The notes: a model not told the origin generated them from the sequence alone. DNA of 64,000 nt from Nocardioides eburneiflavus (GCF_004785795.1 NZ_SRRO01000001.1:3038001-3102000), one strand, 5' to 3'. Counted from the first letter of the stretch, positions 50,567 to 59,611 are shown. Program-made: numbers and translations.

Positions 50567-51327
50567 TCACCCGATGGTCGCGCCGCCGTCGACGTACAGC
50601 GTCTGCCCGGTGATGTAGGAGGCCTCATCGCTGGCGAGGAACATGGTTGCGGCGGCGATGTCTTCGGGGAATCCGACTCGCTTGACCGGGTTGTTCTCGG
50701 CGCCCACGCGGCGAAACTCTTCTACGTCCAGCTTCAGGCGTGCGGCAGTGGCGTCTGTCATTTCCGTGACGACGAAGCTGGGGGCGATGGCACGGACGTT
50801 GACCCCGAACGCCCCGAGCTCAAGCGCGAGGGTTCTGGTCAACCCTTGGACGCCCATCTTCGCTGCCGAGTAGTTGGCTTGCCCGCGGTTGCCGAGCGCG
50901 GACACTGATGAGACGTTCACAATCTTGCCGTACTTCTGTGCGACCAAGTGAGCTTGGGCGGCTTGACTCATCAAGAACGCACCCTTGAGATGGACAGTCA
51001 TGACCGTGTCCCAGTCGGTCTCTGTCATGCGGAACAACAGACTGTCCCGGGTGACTCCGGCGTTGTTCATCAACACGTGAATGCCCCCCAGTTCGTCGAC
51101 GACCCGAATGACGGCGGCGTTGACGTCAGCCGCCGACCAGGCTCAGCACCGATCCCGATGTGGTGTGAGTCGCCCGGCAATTGCTTGGCGGTCGCCTCGG
51201 CTGCTGCCGCGTCGAGGTCGATGACGGCGACGCTTGCGCCCTCCTCGGCAAAACGGCGGGCGACGCCGGCGCCGATTCCTCGTGCGCCTCCGGTGATTAC
51301 GGCCACACGGCCCACGAACCTGCTCAT
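50567..51327 (-). pseudogene. FabG-like SDR, frameshifted
   Basis: The N-terminal part (MSRFVGRVAVITGGARGIGA, 51327 downwards) and the C-terminal part (MNNAGVTRDSLLFRMTETDW, KIVNVSSVSALG, YSAAKMGVQG, ending DGGATIG at 50567) are in different frames. One extra base at about 51143-51147 joins them as ...GADAWSAADVNAAVIRVVDE..., a complete ~253-residue 3-oxoacyl-ACP-reductase-like SDR with intact Ser/Tyr/Lys. Either the gene is recently broken or the base was lost in sequencing. It sits 3' of site 3 and probably oxidises a hydroxyacyl intermediate. Confidence 0.75.
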
Positions 51328-51411
51328 CGGTGCTCCCTGATAATTGGAGCTCTGTGGAGCAAGCCTCGTCGGTCCAGGTGTGGGAGTGAGCGTGCCCAGG
51401 TGTCATCCGTG

Positions 51412-51424
51412 CCCGAGTGGGGGA
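51412..51424 (-). promoter_or_regulatory. TCCCCCNNNNGGG element (site 3)
   Basis: CCCGAGTGGGGGA on the + strand (reverse orientation), 85 bp upstream of the SDR gene and in the divergent region shared with the thioesterase gene. Confidence 0.7.
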
Positions 51425-51475
51425 TCCAGCTCCGCGTCGGGTGCCTTCTAGGCTGATGTTGACGAAGGAGTGTCC

Positions 51476-51913
51476 ATGTCGAGTGCGACCGAACCGCTAC
51501 CGAGTTTCGACGTCCCTGAGGGGTATGCGTCCTGGTGGTCGTTGGAGCTGCGTCCATGGTTTCGCGACATTGACTACCTCGGACACCTGACGGCGTCGTC
51601 CTACGCCGTCATCTACGAGGAAGCGGTTGGGACGTTCGTGGAAGCGATGTGGGGTACCGACGCGGCGTACGTCGTGGCGCACGTAGCGATCACCTATGGC
51701 CGAGAGGTCAGGATGGGAGAGTCGCCGGTGCGAGTACACGTTCGGTGTGAGGGCGCTGAGGGGTCCCGCTTCAGCTGCGCAATGGTGTTAATCGGGCCGG
51801 ACGGTTCGCCGCGCAGCACTGCGCGTGGCTACTACTCAGCATGGGACATGCAGGCACGTCGGTCCCGCGAGTTGCTCAACGACGAGCGGGAACGCCTCCT
51901 GAGGGGACGCTGA
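51476..51913 (+). CDS. Hotdog-fold acyl-CoA thioesterase
   Basis: 145 residues from ATG 51476, preceded by GAAGGAG; GTG 51470 is also possible. RPWFRDIDYLGHLTASSYAV (~27-46) is the 4-hydroxybenzoyl-CoA thioesterase-type motif, with the catalytic-type Asp before the central helix. VAHVAITYGREVRMGESPVR and FSCAMVLIGPDG fit the rest of the hotdog sheet. It would release a free acid from a CoA intermediate or proofread CoA pools. It converges with the acyl-CoA dehydrogenase genes. Confidence 0.8.
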   Translation: MSSATEPLPSFDVPEGYASWWSLELRPWFRDIDYLGHLTASSYAVIYEEAVGTFVEAMWGTDAAYVVAHVAITYGREVRMGESPVRVHVRCEGAEGSRFSCAMVLIGPDGSPRSTARGYYSAWDMQARRSRELLNDERERLLRGR

Positions 51914-51946
51914 ACTTGACCTGTACTGCCCTTCCGGGCCGTGTGG

Positions 51947-53089
51947 TCAGCCGAGCGGGTCCAGTGCGCCGTAGGAATGTATATGCGTCGCGAGCTTTGA
52001 CAGGTGGTGGTCCGGGGTGCCAACCAGCTGTGCAAGCGCGGTGAGCCGTTGGGCGTAGGCCCCCACGGGGTGCTCAGCGGTCATGCCAATCCCACCGTGC
52101 AATTGAATCGCCTCCTGGGCCACGTGGCGAGCGGCCCGACCAACGCGGGCCGATACACGCGCTGCAGCGTCCACGAGCTGGTCAGGGTCGTCGGCTGCCA
52201 CCATCGTCGCCCACTGCACCAGGCTCTCCGCAAGTTCGACCTCGACGTACATGTCTGCCGCGCGGAAGGTGAGTGCCTGGAAACTGTTCAGGGTCGTCCC
52301 GAACTGCTGACGCTGTGTGAGGTACGTAGTCGTCATCTTCAGAACCTTCTCCATCGCACCGACCGCCTCTTGGCCAGCCATCACTGCAGTCAGCGCCGAC
52401 ACGCGGGCAATGGCGTCCTCGTCAACTCGAACATCCTCTCCGAGAGGCGTTGCCACGGCGTCGCGGAAGTCGATTCGTGCGAGCCGTCCAGCGCCCGGAG
52501 TCTCGTAGCCGTGGCGGTGCAGTCCATCAGCGGTCGATCGAACCACGAAGACACCGGTTCGCCCGTCCGTCAAAGCGGCGCTGACGAGGAGTAAATCGAC
52601 GTCCGCGCCTAGTGGGACGGGCTCTTTGGTGCCGTTCAGCACCCACAGATCGCCGTCCACCGTTGCGCGTACCGAGGTCGCCACGTCACGCCATCTCTGC
52701 CCGGGCTCGTGGTGGGCCCACGACACCATCATTTCGCCGCCGCACATGGCGGGCAGCAGTTCTTGCTGGTGCTCGACGGAGCCAATAGTGCGGACCACTT
52801 CGGTCGCCAGCACCGCACTCGTCAGGAACGGTTCGGGGGCTAAGGCTCGACCGACCTCCTTGGCGACCACACCCACCTCGACCGGACCAGCGTCGGAGCC
52901 GCCGAAGACGGAGGAGACAGCGAGACCCAGCAAACCCAGTTCCGCGAGCTCGCCGTATAGGCGCTTGTCGTAGCCCGGCGTCTTCGCGGTTACGGCTCGA
53001 CGGTGTTCCAAGTCCCCATAGGAACCATGCAAGAGCGTGCGGACCATGTTCCGCAGGGCCTTCTGCTCGTCGTCCAGTGTGAAGTCCAT
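51947..53089 (-). CDS. Acyl-CoA dehydrogenase, second (beta-type) subunit
   Basis: 380 residues, ATG 53089. The family layout is seen: N-terminal helical domain MDFTLDDEQKALRNMVRTLL, a diverged middle domain (VSWAHHEPGQRWRDVATSVR) and a C-terminal helical domain with IQLHGGIGMTAEHPVGAYAQ. The middle domain lacks the usual AMTEP-type motif, as in the partner subunits of FadE26/27- and ChsE-like heterotetramers. It lies 9 bp downstream of the other acyl-CoA dehydrogenase gene, so the two probably form an alpha2beta2 enzyme acting on a bulky acyl-CoA. Confidence 0.85.
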   Translation of the reverse strand: MDFTLDDEQKALRNMVRTLLHGSYGDLEHRRAVTAKTPGYDKRLYGELAELGLLGLAVSSVFGGSDAGPVEVGVVAKEVGRALAPEPFLTSAVLATEVVRTIGSVEHQQELLPAMCGGEMMVSWAHHEPGQRWRDVATSVRATVDGDLWVLNGTKEPVPLGADVDLLLVSAALTDGRTGVFVVRSTADGLHRHGYETPGAGRLARIDFRDAVATPLGEDVRVDEDAIARVSALTAVMAGQEAVGAMEKVLKMTTTYLTQRQQFGTTLNSFQALTFRAADMYVEVELAESLVQWATMVAADDPDQLVDAAARVSARVGRAARHVAQEAIQLHGGIGMTAEHPVGAYAQRLTALAQLVGTPDHHLSKLATHIHSYGALDPLG

Positions 53090-53098
53090 GTATCGCTC

Positions 53099-54250
53099 CT
53101 AGAGTCCGAGGATCGCCCGAGCGATGATCTGGCGCTGGATCTCGTTTGATCCGCCGTAGATGGATACCTTGCGGAGATTGAGGTAGTGCGGTGTCGCGTG
53201 CCGTTCCCATTCCGCGGCGGCGGTCCCCTCGCCTGCTCCCCATGTGAGGGCTCCGGGCCCGGCGAGGTCCATCTCGAGTTCGCTGATCGCCTGCTGCAAT
53301 TCGGTCCCCTTCAGCTTCATGACTGAAGATGCAGGGTGCGGCTCGCCGCCGCCGGAGTGGGCGGTGATCCGCAGAGCCGTCAGCTCAAGCGCGAGGAGCT
53401 CGTTCTCCAGGTCGGCGATGCGCAGCTCCACAGCAGGCTGGGACCCTTGAGCCTTCGCGGTCTGCTTGATGCGACATAGCTCAGCCTTCATGCCTCCCAT
53501 GGGTGCAATGCCCACTCGCTCGTTGCCCAGCAAGAACTTTGCGATGGTCCATCCATCGTTGAGTTCACCGACGAGCAGGCTCTGCGGGACGCGCACGTCT
53601 TCGAGCCAGACCTCGTTGACCTCGTGCCTGCCATCAATGAGCTCGATGGGGCGGACAGTCACACCGGGAAGCGTCATGTCGATGAGCAGCATCGAGATGC
53701 CTCGCTGCTTCTTCGCGCTGGGGTCTGTGCGAACCAGCGTGAACAGCCAGTCGCCGTGCTGCCCCAGTGTCGTCCACGTCTTCTGTCCATTAACCACGAA
53801 GTCGTCGCCATCGGACACGGCGGTCGTCTTGAGGCTTGCCAGGTCGGACCCTGCTTCGGGCTCGGAGAAACCTTGGGACCACCAGATGTCTAGGTTGGCG
53901 GTGGCTGGCAGGAACCGTTGTTTCTGCTCCTCGGTCCCGAACTCAGCCAGTACCGGGCCGATCATGCCGGTGTTGAACACGAGCGGAGGCGGCACGTGAG
54001 CCCGGTACATCTCCTCCAGCCAGATGTGGCGCCGAAGATCGCTCCAGCCGCGACCGCCCCACTCAATGGGCCAGTGCGGTACGGCGATGCCGGCCGAGTT
54101 GAGGATTTGCTGGCCTTCGACGGTCTGCTCGCGGGTGAGCTCGCGTCCATTAACGACGGCCTCACGGATGTGATCGGGAAAGTGAGTGGTGAAGATCCGA
54201 CGCATCTCGTCGCGGAACTTGATGTCCTCTTTGGACAGGGTCAGATGCAT
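53099..54250 (-). CDS. Acyl-CoA dehydrogenase, first (alpha-type) subunit
   Basis: 383 residues from ATG 54250 (MHLTLSKEDIKFRDEMRRIF). The flavin-binding middle domain is intact: WWSQGFSEPEAGSDLASLKT (~123-142) and FVVNGQKTWTTLGQHGDWLF. The C-terminal YGGSNEIQRQIIARAILGL is the canonical FAD/CoA ending. It pairs with the downstream diverged subunit. Introduces an alpha,beta double bond in a CoA thioester. Site 4 of the TCCCCC element is 120 bp upstream. Confidence 0.9.
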   Translation of the reverse strand: MHLTLSKEDIKFRDEMRRIFTTHFPDHIREAVVNGRELTREQTVEGQQILNSAGIAVPHWPIEWGGRGWSDLRRHIWLEEMYRAHVPPPLVFNTGMIGPVLAEFGTEEQKQRFLPATANLDIWWSQGFSEPEAGSDLASLKTTAVSDGDDFVVNGQKTWTTLGQHGDWLFTLVRTDPSAKKQRGISMLLIDMTLPGVTVRPIELIDGRHEVNEVWLEDVRVPQSLLVGELNDGWTIAKFLLGNERVGIAPMGGMKAELCRIKQTAKAQGSQPAVELRIADLENELLALELTALRITAHSGGGEPHPASSVMKLKGTELQQAISELEMDLAGPGALTWGAGEGTAAAEWERHATPHYLNLRKVSIYGGSNEIQRQIIARAILGL

Positions 54251-54369
54251 CGGTCTACTCGCTCGCTCGGTGGGGCGTCGGGTGTGCGCGACAGCGTCTA
54301 CCGCCACGCAAGAACTAGGTCATGCTGCCGCCGGGGCGAGCCTCCGACCACGGTCGCGGAAGTTCAGTG

Positions 54370-54382
54370 CCCGCATGGGGGA
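54370..54382 (-). promoter_or_regulatory. TCCCCCNNNNGGG element (site 4)
   Basis: CCCGCATGGGGGA on the + strand (reverse orientation), 120 bp upstream of the acyl-CoA dehydrogenase operon on the - strand, in the gap before the amine-dehydrogenase stop. Confidence 0.7.
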
Positions 54383-54392
54383 TCGGCGCCGG

Positions 54393-56591
54393 TCAGCGGC
54401 GGTCCTGCTGAATGAGCGTGAGCAGCTTGCGGGGGTCACCGTCTGCGTCGTGCATCGCCCCCCAGTGGCTGAGCTCACGGCGGGTGCGCAGCGGAGTGGC
54501 AGGATCAGAACTGTCGAACTCGCGTCCGAGCCGGTGCCCGTCGAAAATCGCTTCGGACAGCTGGCGTGGAGAGACGCAGTCGCCGGCCCGGAACACACCC
54601 TGCACCCCCGCGTCCGCCCAGTCGCCCTTCCGGGCCATCAATCCGCGGTACAACTCGGTGTCCGATCGACGGCCCGTGGCAAGGACGACCGCATCGAACT
54701 CGCGGACGATGCCTGCACCGCCCGGCTCCCGGACCGAGTCCGAGGCGTCGGGGAAGCGACGGAACCCGTCCTCGAACAGCCCATGCAGCGTCAGTTGCCC
54801 ATTGTGCATCACGGAAACGTAGGTCTCGACGAGGAGTTCGACGTCCAGTTCACGCATGAGGCGCGCAACGTTGGGCAGTTCACCGGTGTACAGGGTGTAG
54901 GCGGCGGGCCTGACGAAGGGGGTGATGTACGTGACCGCGTGGCCCTTCTGGCTCAGCAGTTCGGTGAGTCCCAGCCCAGCTGCGTACCCGTCGAAGTCAA
55001 GGACAGCAACGGTCCGACCAGGCACTTCCTTGCCTTCGAGCATGATCTGTTCGGGAGTAAGGATGTGCGGAAGGGATGCGTCGACGCCCGGGATGGGTGC
55101 GTGGGTGACGTGGTTCGTTCCATCGGCGGCGAAATGGGCCCCCGTCGCCACCACCACGTAACCGGCTCCGTAGTCCAAAGCGTCCTCGGGAGTCATCGGG
55201 GTGCGCGTGATCACCTCGATGTTGGACAACTTGTCGAGTTGGATCTGGCGGTAGTCCAGGAGGCGGCGCCAGTCGCCCAGGCGTGGCAACTCGGGAAGCC
55301 AGCGCAGGACGCCTCCCATTGTCGAAGCACCGTCGATCAGGTGGACGTTGCGCATTTCTCGCTTGGCCAGGACCATGGCGCACTCGAGGCCCGCGGGCCC
55401 GGAGCCGATGACGATGACGTCGTTTTCATGGTTCTTGGCTTTGGTGAAGATTTCCGGGTGCCAGCCCCGACGGAACTCCTCCATCATGGTGGCGTTCTGG
55501 GTGCAAACGACACGGGAGTGAGCCTCCCACCGAGCGATGCAGGCGTTGCAGCCGATGCACTCGCGGATCTCGTCGACGCGCCCTTCGTCGATCTTCCTCG
55601 GAAGGAACGGATCCGCGATTGAGGGGCGGGCGGCGCCGATGACGTCGAGTTGCCCGTTCTTGATCGCGGCGACCATCGTGTCTGGGGATGTCAGACGCCC
55701 CACGCCGATGATTGGCTTCGTTACGGCATTGCGCGCTTCGAGATGCCACAGAGCTTCATGGTTCTCGGGGTAGAAACGGGATGCAGCGATGTCCTCGCCC
55801 CAGTCCCAACTGGAGATATTGAGGTCGAACGCGTCGACCAAGGGATCTAGCCAACGCAGCACCTGCAAGGCGTCGCCAAGGGGTACCCCGCCGTCGCCAC
55901 GCAGGTCGTCGAGGGAGACACGAGGAACGATGGCGCAGTCGTCTCCGACGGCGTCACGCACGGCCTGGACAACCTCGATCCAGTGACGAGTCCGGTTCTC
56001 GAGCGAACCGCCGTACTGGTCCTCACGCTTGTTATGGAACGGGGAAAGGAAACGGGCCGGACCGAGGTCCTGCGATCCGTGGATGCAGATGATGTCGTAG
56101 CCGGCATCGCGTGCTCGCCTAGCGGCGGTGGCCCAATCGGCAGCGAGATCACGGATTTCCTCTTCGGTCGCCTCCACGCCGTACCCGATGAGTCCCTCGA
56201 ACACCTCGTTGCCGAGCTGGCTGGGGTTGCGTGCCACGAGCCGCTCGCCGAACCCACGCGTGAACCCGCTGTACCCAAGTTCGATCCCGGCCAGAGCGTC
56301 GTGCTCGTGGATTGCTGCAGCGAGCAGCGACAACTGACGTACGTCGTCGTCGTCCCACAACGTGGGCTGGCGGAGGGGTAAGGCGTCCGCTTCAGGGTGG
56401 ATGGAAATCAACTCCGTGAAGACCGCTCCCCATCCGCCTTCCGCCTTGACTGAGCGGTGCAACGCATTCTGCAGCGGCGTCTCAGCGGTCGAGCCGGTGC
56501 ACTGCGGTACCTGCCAAAACCTGTTAGGCAGCGTCTTCGGCCCGATCTGCAGCGGCTCGAAGAGAATGTCGTAGCGCGCGTCGCGACTCAT
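54393..56591 (-). CDS. Trimethylamine-dehydrogenase-family flavoprotein (amine dehydrogenase)
   Basis: 732 residues from ATG 56591, against ~730 for trimethylamine dehydrogenase. The start MSRDARYDILFEPLQIGPKT is nearly that of the known enzyme. Cys31 in QVPQCTG aligns with the cysteine that binds FMN covalently. The TIM barrel has HNKREDQYGGSLENRTRHW and WDWGED with the conserved Trp and Asp. The 4Fe-4S cysteines are CIGCNAC...VVCTQNA (~345-365). The ADP/NAD-like domains start at VIVIGSGPAGLECA. By my alignment the substrate Tyr60 is Leu, and Tyr169/His172 are His/Gln, so the substrate is probably not trimethylamine. It would oxidatively cleave a C-N bond and pass electrons to a flavoprotein. 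Confidence 0.85.
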   Translation of the reverse strand: MSRDARYDILFEPLQIGPKTLPNRFWQVPQCTGSTAETPLQNALHRSVKAEGGWGAVFTELISIHPEADALPLRQPTLWDDDDVRQLSLLAAAIHEHDALAGIELGYSGFTRGFGERLVARNPSQLGNEVFEGLIGYGVEATEEEIRDLAADWATAARRARDAGYDIICIHGSQDLGPARFLSPFHNKREDQYGGSLENRTRHWIEVVQAVRDAVGDDCAIVPRVSLDDLRGDGGVPLGDALQVLRWLDPLVDAFDLNISSWDWGEDIAASRFYPENHEALWHLEARNAVTKPIIGVGRLTSPDTMVAAIKNGQLDVIGAARPSIADPFLPRKIDEGRVDEIRECIGCNACIARWEAHSRVVCTQNATMMEEFRRGWHPEIFTKAKNHENDVIVIGSGPAGLECAMVLAKREMRNVHLIDGASTMGGVLRWLPELPRLGDWRRLLDYRQIQLDKLSNIEVITRTPMTPEDALDYGAGYVVVATGAHFAADGTNHVTHAPIPGVDASLPHILTPEQIMLEGKEVPGRTVAVLDFDGYAAGLGLTELLSQKGHAVTYITPFVRPAAYTLYTGELPNVARLMRELDVELLVETYVSVMHNGQLTLHGLFEDGFRRFPDASDSVREPGGAGIVREFDAVVLATGRRSDTELYRGLMARKGDWADAGVQGVFRAGDCVSPRQLSEAIFDGHRLGREFDSSDPATPLRTRRELSHWGAMHDADGDPRKLLTLIQQDRR

Positions 56592-56667
56592 GGGCAGTCC
56601 TTCCGAAGGTGGCGCCTCGACGCTAATGCGTGCGGCGTGCACGGCGGTCCATTGCCTTGCATCGCCA

Positions 56668-56680
56668 CCCGGGTGGGGGA
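56668..56680 (-). promoter_or_regulatory. TCCCCCNNNNGGG element (site 5)
   Basis: CCCGGGTGGGGGA on the + strand (reverse orientation), 77 bp upstream of the amine-dehydrogenase gene. Confidence 0.7.
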
Positions 56681-56709
56681 GGCCGATCACATGCGCATAT
56701 GAAAGATCA

Positions 56710-56722
56710 TCCCCCGAGCGGG
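56710..56722 (+). promoter_or_regulatory. TCCCCCNNNNGGG element (site 6)
   Basis: TCCCCCGAGCGGG, forward orientation, 108 bp upstream of the + strand SDR gene. Forms a back-to-back pair with site 5 in the divergent promoter region. Confidence 0.7.
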
Positions 56723-56829
56723 TGTGGTCCGTAAGCAAGCGCGACGAGCAACTGAACGGCATGGGGGAATGACAGCGTTGTCGCGAGACCGCGATGACGC
56801 AGGAAACTGACTCAATGCGTCCTCACTAG

Positions 56830-57627
56830 ATGGGAACCAGCATGCCGATCACCTTCGATCTGACCGGAAAGACCGCAGTGGTAACCGGAGGAAGCCGCGG
56901 CATCGGACTCATGGCGGCCCGGGGCCTCGTGCAGGCCGGAGCGCGTGTCTACGTCGTCTCCCGCGTCGAAGACGCGTGCCGTACAGCAGCTGCCGACCTC
57001 GCGCAGATTGAGGGATCGGCAGACGTGATCCCGCTCGCTGCCGACCTCGCTACGGAGGAAGGTTGCCGCAAGTTCACTGACGCGATTGCACAACGCGAGG
57101 AGTCTCTCGACATCCTCATCAACAACGCAGGCGCGGCCTGGGGCGCGCCGTTGGAGGAGTACCCGGTCTCAGGGTGGGACAAGGTAGTCGACCTCAACCT
57201 TCGGGCTCCCTTCCTCCTCGTCCAGGCGTTGCTTCCGCTCCTCGAGGCGGCAGGTGATGCCATTGACCCCGCTCGCGTCATCAACGTCGGTTCCATCGAC
57301 GGACTCCGAGTCCCCGGCCTCCCCACATATGCCTACTCGGCCAGCAAGGCAGGAGTCCACCACCTCACACGCGTCCTCGCAGTCGAGCTCGGTCCTCGCC
57401 ACGTGATCGTCAACGCGATCGCACCCGGACCCTTCGAGTCAAGAATGATGGCGGCCACGCTTGAGTCTCATCAGGAGCGACTGGAGAGCACGGCCCCGTT
57501 GCGCCGTATCGGTAAGCCCGACGACATCGCGGGCACCGTCGTGTTCTTGAGCAGTTGGGCATCGTCTTACATCACCGGCGCCGTTATCCCGGTAGATGGC
57601 GGGATCAACCTGCAGGCCGAGGCGTAA
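56830..57627 (+). CDS. Short-chain dehydrogenase/reductase (gluconate-5-dehydrogenase/FabG-like)
   Basis: 265 residues from ATG 56830; ATG 56842 is an alternative. VVTGGSRGIGLMAARGLVQA (~18-37), NNAGAAWGAPLEEYP, NVGSIDGLRVPG and YAYSASKAGVHHL (~162-174) give a complete classical SDR. A YI-TGAVIPVDGG ending is present. Arg following strand 2 (VVSRVEDAC) hints at NADPH. Transcribed divergently from the amine-dehydrogenase gene with paired TCCCCC elements between them. Substrate unknown; beta-hydroxyacyl or alcohol oxidation would fit. Confidence 0.85.
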   Translation: MGTSMPITFDLTGKTAVVTGGSRGIGLMAARGLVQAGARVYVVSRVEDACRTAAADLAQIEGSADVIPLAADLATEEGCRKFTDAIAQREESLDILINNAGAAWGAPLEEYPVSGWDKVVDLNLRAPFLLVQALLPLLEAAGDAIDPARVINVGSIDGLRVPGLPTYAYSASKAGVHHLTRVLAVELGPRHVIVNAIAPGPFESRMMAATLESHQERLESTAPLRRIGKPDDIAGTVVFLSSWASSYITGAVIPVDGGINLQAEA

Positions 57628-57934
57628 CCAGGAAACACGAGCTATGGGCGGTCACATCGGGACTGTGCAGGTCCAAGCACTTCGGCGTAAGCCTCGGCTC
57701 GTTCGCGAAACAGTGTTGATCCTCGCACGCTTCCTGGGGCCGCCAGGCGTCCGGAGCGCCTGGCCCCGAAGGGACGATCGAGGAACGATTGCGGTCGGGC
57801 AGGCTGAGCTCGACTATCGGTGTCCTGCCCAGTTGTGCGGCGCCGCGGTTTCGATCGAAACCTTCGACGCGAACAGGGCGGGCTCCCAGAGAGCACGAAT
57901 CCCGCCCGGGCAGCAGCGGCGTTCCAGTGTCGAG
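57628..57934. other. 307-bp convergent intergenic region
   Basis: Separates the convergent SDR and ligase genes. Apart from the hairpin listed separately it holds no supported gene or repeat. Confidence 0.5.
57736..57767. terminator. Bidirectional hairpin between convergent genes
   Basis: GCCAGGCG (57742-57749) pairs with CGCCTGGC (57757-57764), extended by GGGG (57736-57739) against CCC (57765-57767) across a 2-nt bulge. Confidence 0.55.
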
Positions 57935-59512
57935 TCAGGCCGGGCGCCCTTCAGCGTCATAGACCGAAACGGAAAGCCCCCTCGCGCGGAGTTCGGCCTT
58001 CGCCACTCTGTGTGACGGTGTCTTGGGGAGATCGGCTACGACGTCGATGAATCGCGGAAGCGCGAAGCGGGGGAGATCCTTGGACATCTGAGTCCGCAGC
58101 TCCGCGGGGTCGAGGTTGGTGTCCGGCCGCGGGATGACAACTAGGGCGACGTCTTCCTCGCCCAGGGGCGAAGGAACCCCGATGGCTGCGGCATCCAAGA
58201 CGCCGGGATGTGCCAGCGCGGTGCGCTCGACCTCCCAGGCCGAGATGTTTTCACCACGTCGTCGGATCGAGTCCTTGAGGCGCCCTATGTAACGGAAGCT
58301 GCCGTCCTCGAGTTCTTGGAGCAGGTCGCCCGTGTGGAACCACAGACCCTGCCAGGCCTGGACGGTCGCCTCTGGATTGCGCCAGTAGCCCTGCATGTGC
58401 GCACCGCGGCGCGTCGGTCGAACGACGAGCTCGCCAACCGATCCTTGAGGCAGCGGCATTCCCGACGAGTCGATGATGCGCACTTCCGCTCCGGCAAGGG
58501 GTCGACCGACGTTGCCGGGTCCTCCTTCGCCGAGGCTCTGATTCAGGATGGCCGGGAACTCGGTCATCCCGTAACCCTCTATGAGTTCGGTGTTGAAACG
58601 GAACTCGAAGTCAGCGTGCATCGCGGTGGGGATCGACGAACCGATGCCGACGCGTCGGGTGGCCGGCCTGGGTCCCGCCGGCTGCTTCATCAGGATGGGC
58701 AACATCGCACCGATGAATGAGAACATTTCTGCGTTCGCCGCCTCCACGTCGGTCCAGAAACGGGTGGCGCTAAACCGGCGCGGAATGACGATGGTGCCCC
58801 GTCGAGCAAGGACGTTGATGACGTGGATGCGTGCGTCTATGTGGCACAGAGGCTGCGGGCAGTAGACCGTTTTGGACCCACTCAGCTTGTAGAACGGGTC
58901 ATAGTCTCCCGCCATGGTGGCGTAGTACTCGTGGGCAATCATCACGCCTTTAGGTGCGCCGGTGCTTCCCGACGAGAACATGACCGTGGCCATGTCAGAG
59001 CCCCGTACGCTAGGAAGAGGCGCAGCAGCGTCGTCGACGTGGATCAAGTCTCCAAATTTTGCGTAGGGGGTGGTCGCGTCGACCGTCGCATCTGGGTCGA
59101 CGAGGATTACGTGCTTAATGGACGTCGCGACCTCCCCGAGCGCGCCGGCGTCATTTAGGCGCCCCAGGAGCGCGCTGGTCGTGATCACCGCCCGAGGAAG
59201 TGCGACGGCCACGGTCCGGGCAAGAGAGGCGCCCATCGCGTCCTCCGAGACCGGGACGTCGATGGCGCCCGCTGCGCCCACCGCCAACCAACTCCACAAC
59301 GCCTCCGGGATGTTGGGCAGCAAAAGTAGGACGCGGTCACCCGGTGCAATCCCGAGCGAAGACAACCCGCGAGCCGCCCCGGTTACCAGATCGAAGGATT
59401 CGCGGTAACTGAACTCGGTGTCGTCCACCTGCGCAAAGGTCCGGTCCGGGGAGTCCTTCGCGGCCGCCTTAAGCTCGCCGAGCAAGGTGGCGACCACTTC
59501 TACATCAGGCAT
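57935..59512 (-). CDS. AMP-dependent acyl-CoA ligase (CaiC-like)
   Basis: 525 residues from ATG 59512. ANL motifs: ATVMFSSGSTGAPKGVM (~182-198), EGYGMTEFPAILNQSLGE (~310), WFHTGDLLQELEDG (~395), RYIGRLKDSIRRRGENISAW (~410) and the catalytic lysine region PKTPSHRVAKAEL near the end. The RRRGENIS motif groups it with crotonobetaine/carnitine-CoA ligase-like enzymes. It activates a carboxylic acid to its CoA ester with ATP, feeding the acyl-CoA dehydrogenase pair. Site 7 is 55 bp upstream. Confidence 0.85.
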   Translation of the reverse strand: MPDVEVVATLLGELKAAAKDSPDRTFAQVDDTEFSYRESFDLVTGAARGLSSLGIAPGDRVLLLLPNIPEALWSWLAVGAAGAIDVPVSEDAMGASLARTVAVALPRAVITTSALLGRLNDAGALGEVATSIKHVILVDPDATVDATTPYAKFGDLIHVDDAAAPLPSVRGSDMATVMFSSGSTGAPKGVMIAHEYYATMAGDYDPFYKLSGSKTVYCPQPLCHIDARIHVINVLARRGTIVIPRRFSATRFWTDVEAANAEMFSFIGAMLPILMKQPAGPRPATRRVGIGSSIPTAMHADFEFRFNTELIEGYGMTEFPAILNQSLGEGGPGNVGRPLAGAEVRIIDSSGMPLPQGSVGELVVRPTRRGAHMQGYWRNPEATVQAWQGLWFHTGDLLQELEDGSFRYIGRLKDSIRRRGENISAWEVERTALAHPGVLDAAAIGVPSPLGEEDVALVVIPRPDTNLDPAELRTQMSKDLPRFALPRFIDVVADLPKTPSHRVAKAELRARGLSVSVYDAEGRPA

Positions 59513-59566
59513 GGCGTCATAGTGCTGGTGCCTCGTAGCGACGCATCGTCTCACTCGTCTTTCCCG

Positions 59567-59579
59567 CCCAGTCGGGGGA
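59567..59579 (-). promoter_or_regulatory. TCCCCCNNNNGGG element (site 7)
   Basis: CCCAGTCGGGGGA on the + strand (reverse orientation), 55 bp upstream of the ligase gene on the - strand. Confidence 0.7.
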
Positions 59580-59598
59580 GGTTCGATGCGCACGAGGA

Positions 59599-59611
59599 TC
59601 CCCCGACCGGG
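59599..59611 (+). promoter_or_regulatory. TCCCCCNNNNGGG element (site 8)
   Basis: TCCCCCGACCGGG, forward orientation, ~105 bp upstream of the likely TetR start. Paired with site 7; it would make the regulator autoregulated if the TetR protein binds it. Confidence 0.7.
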
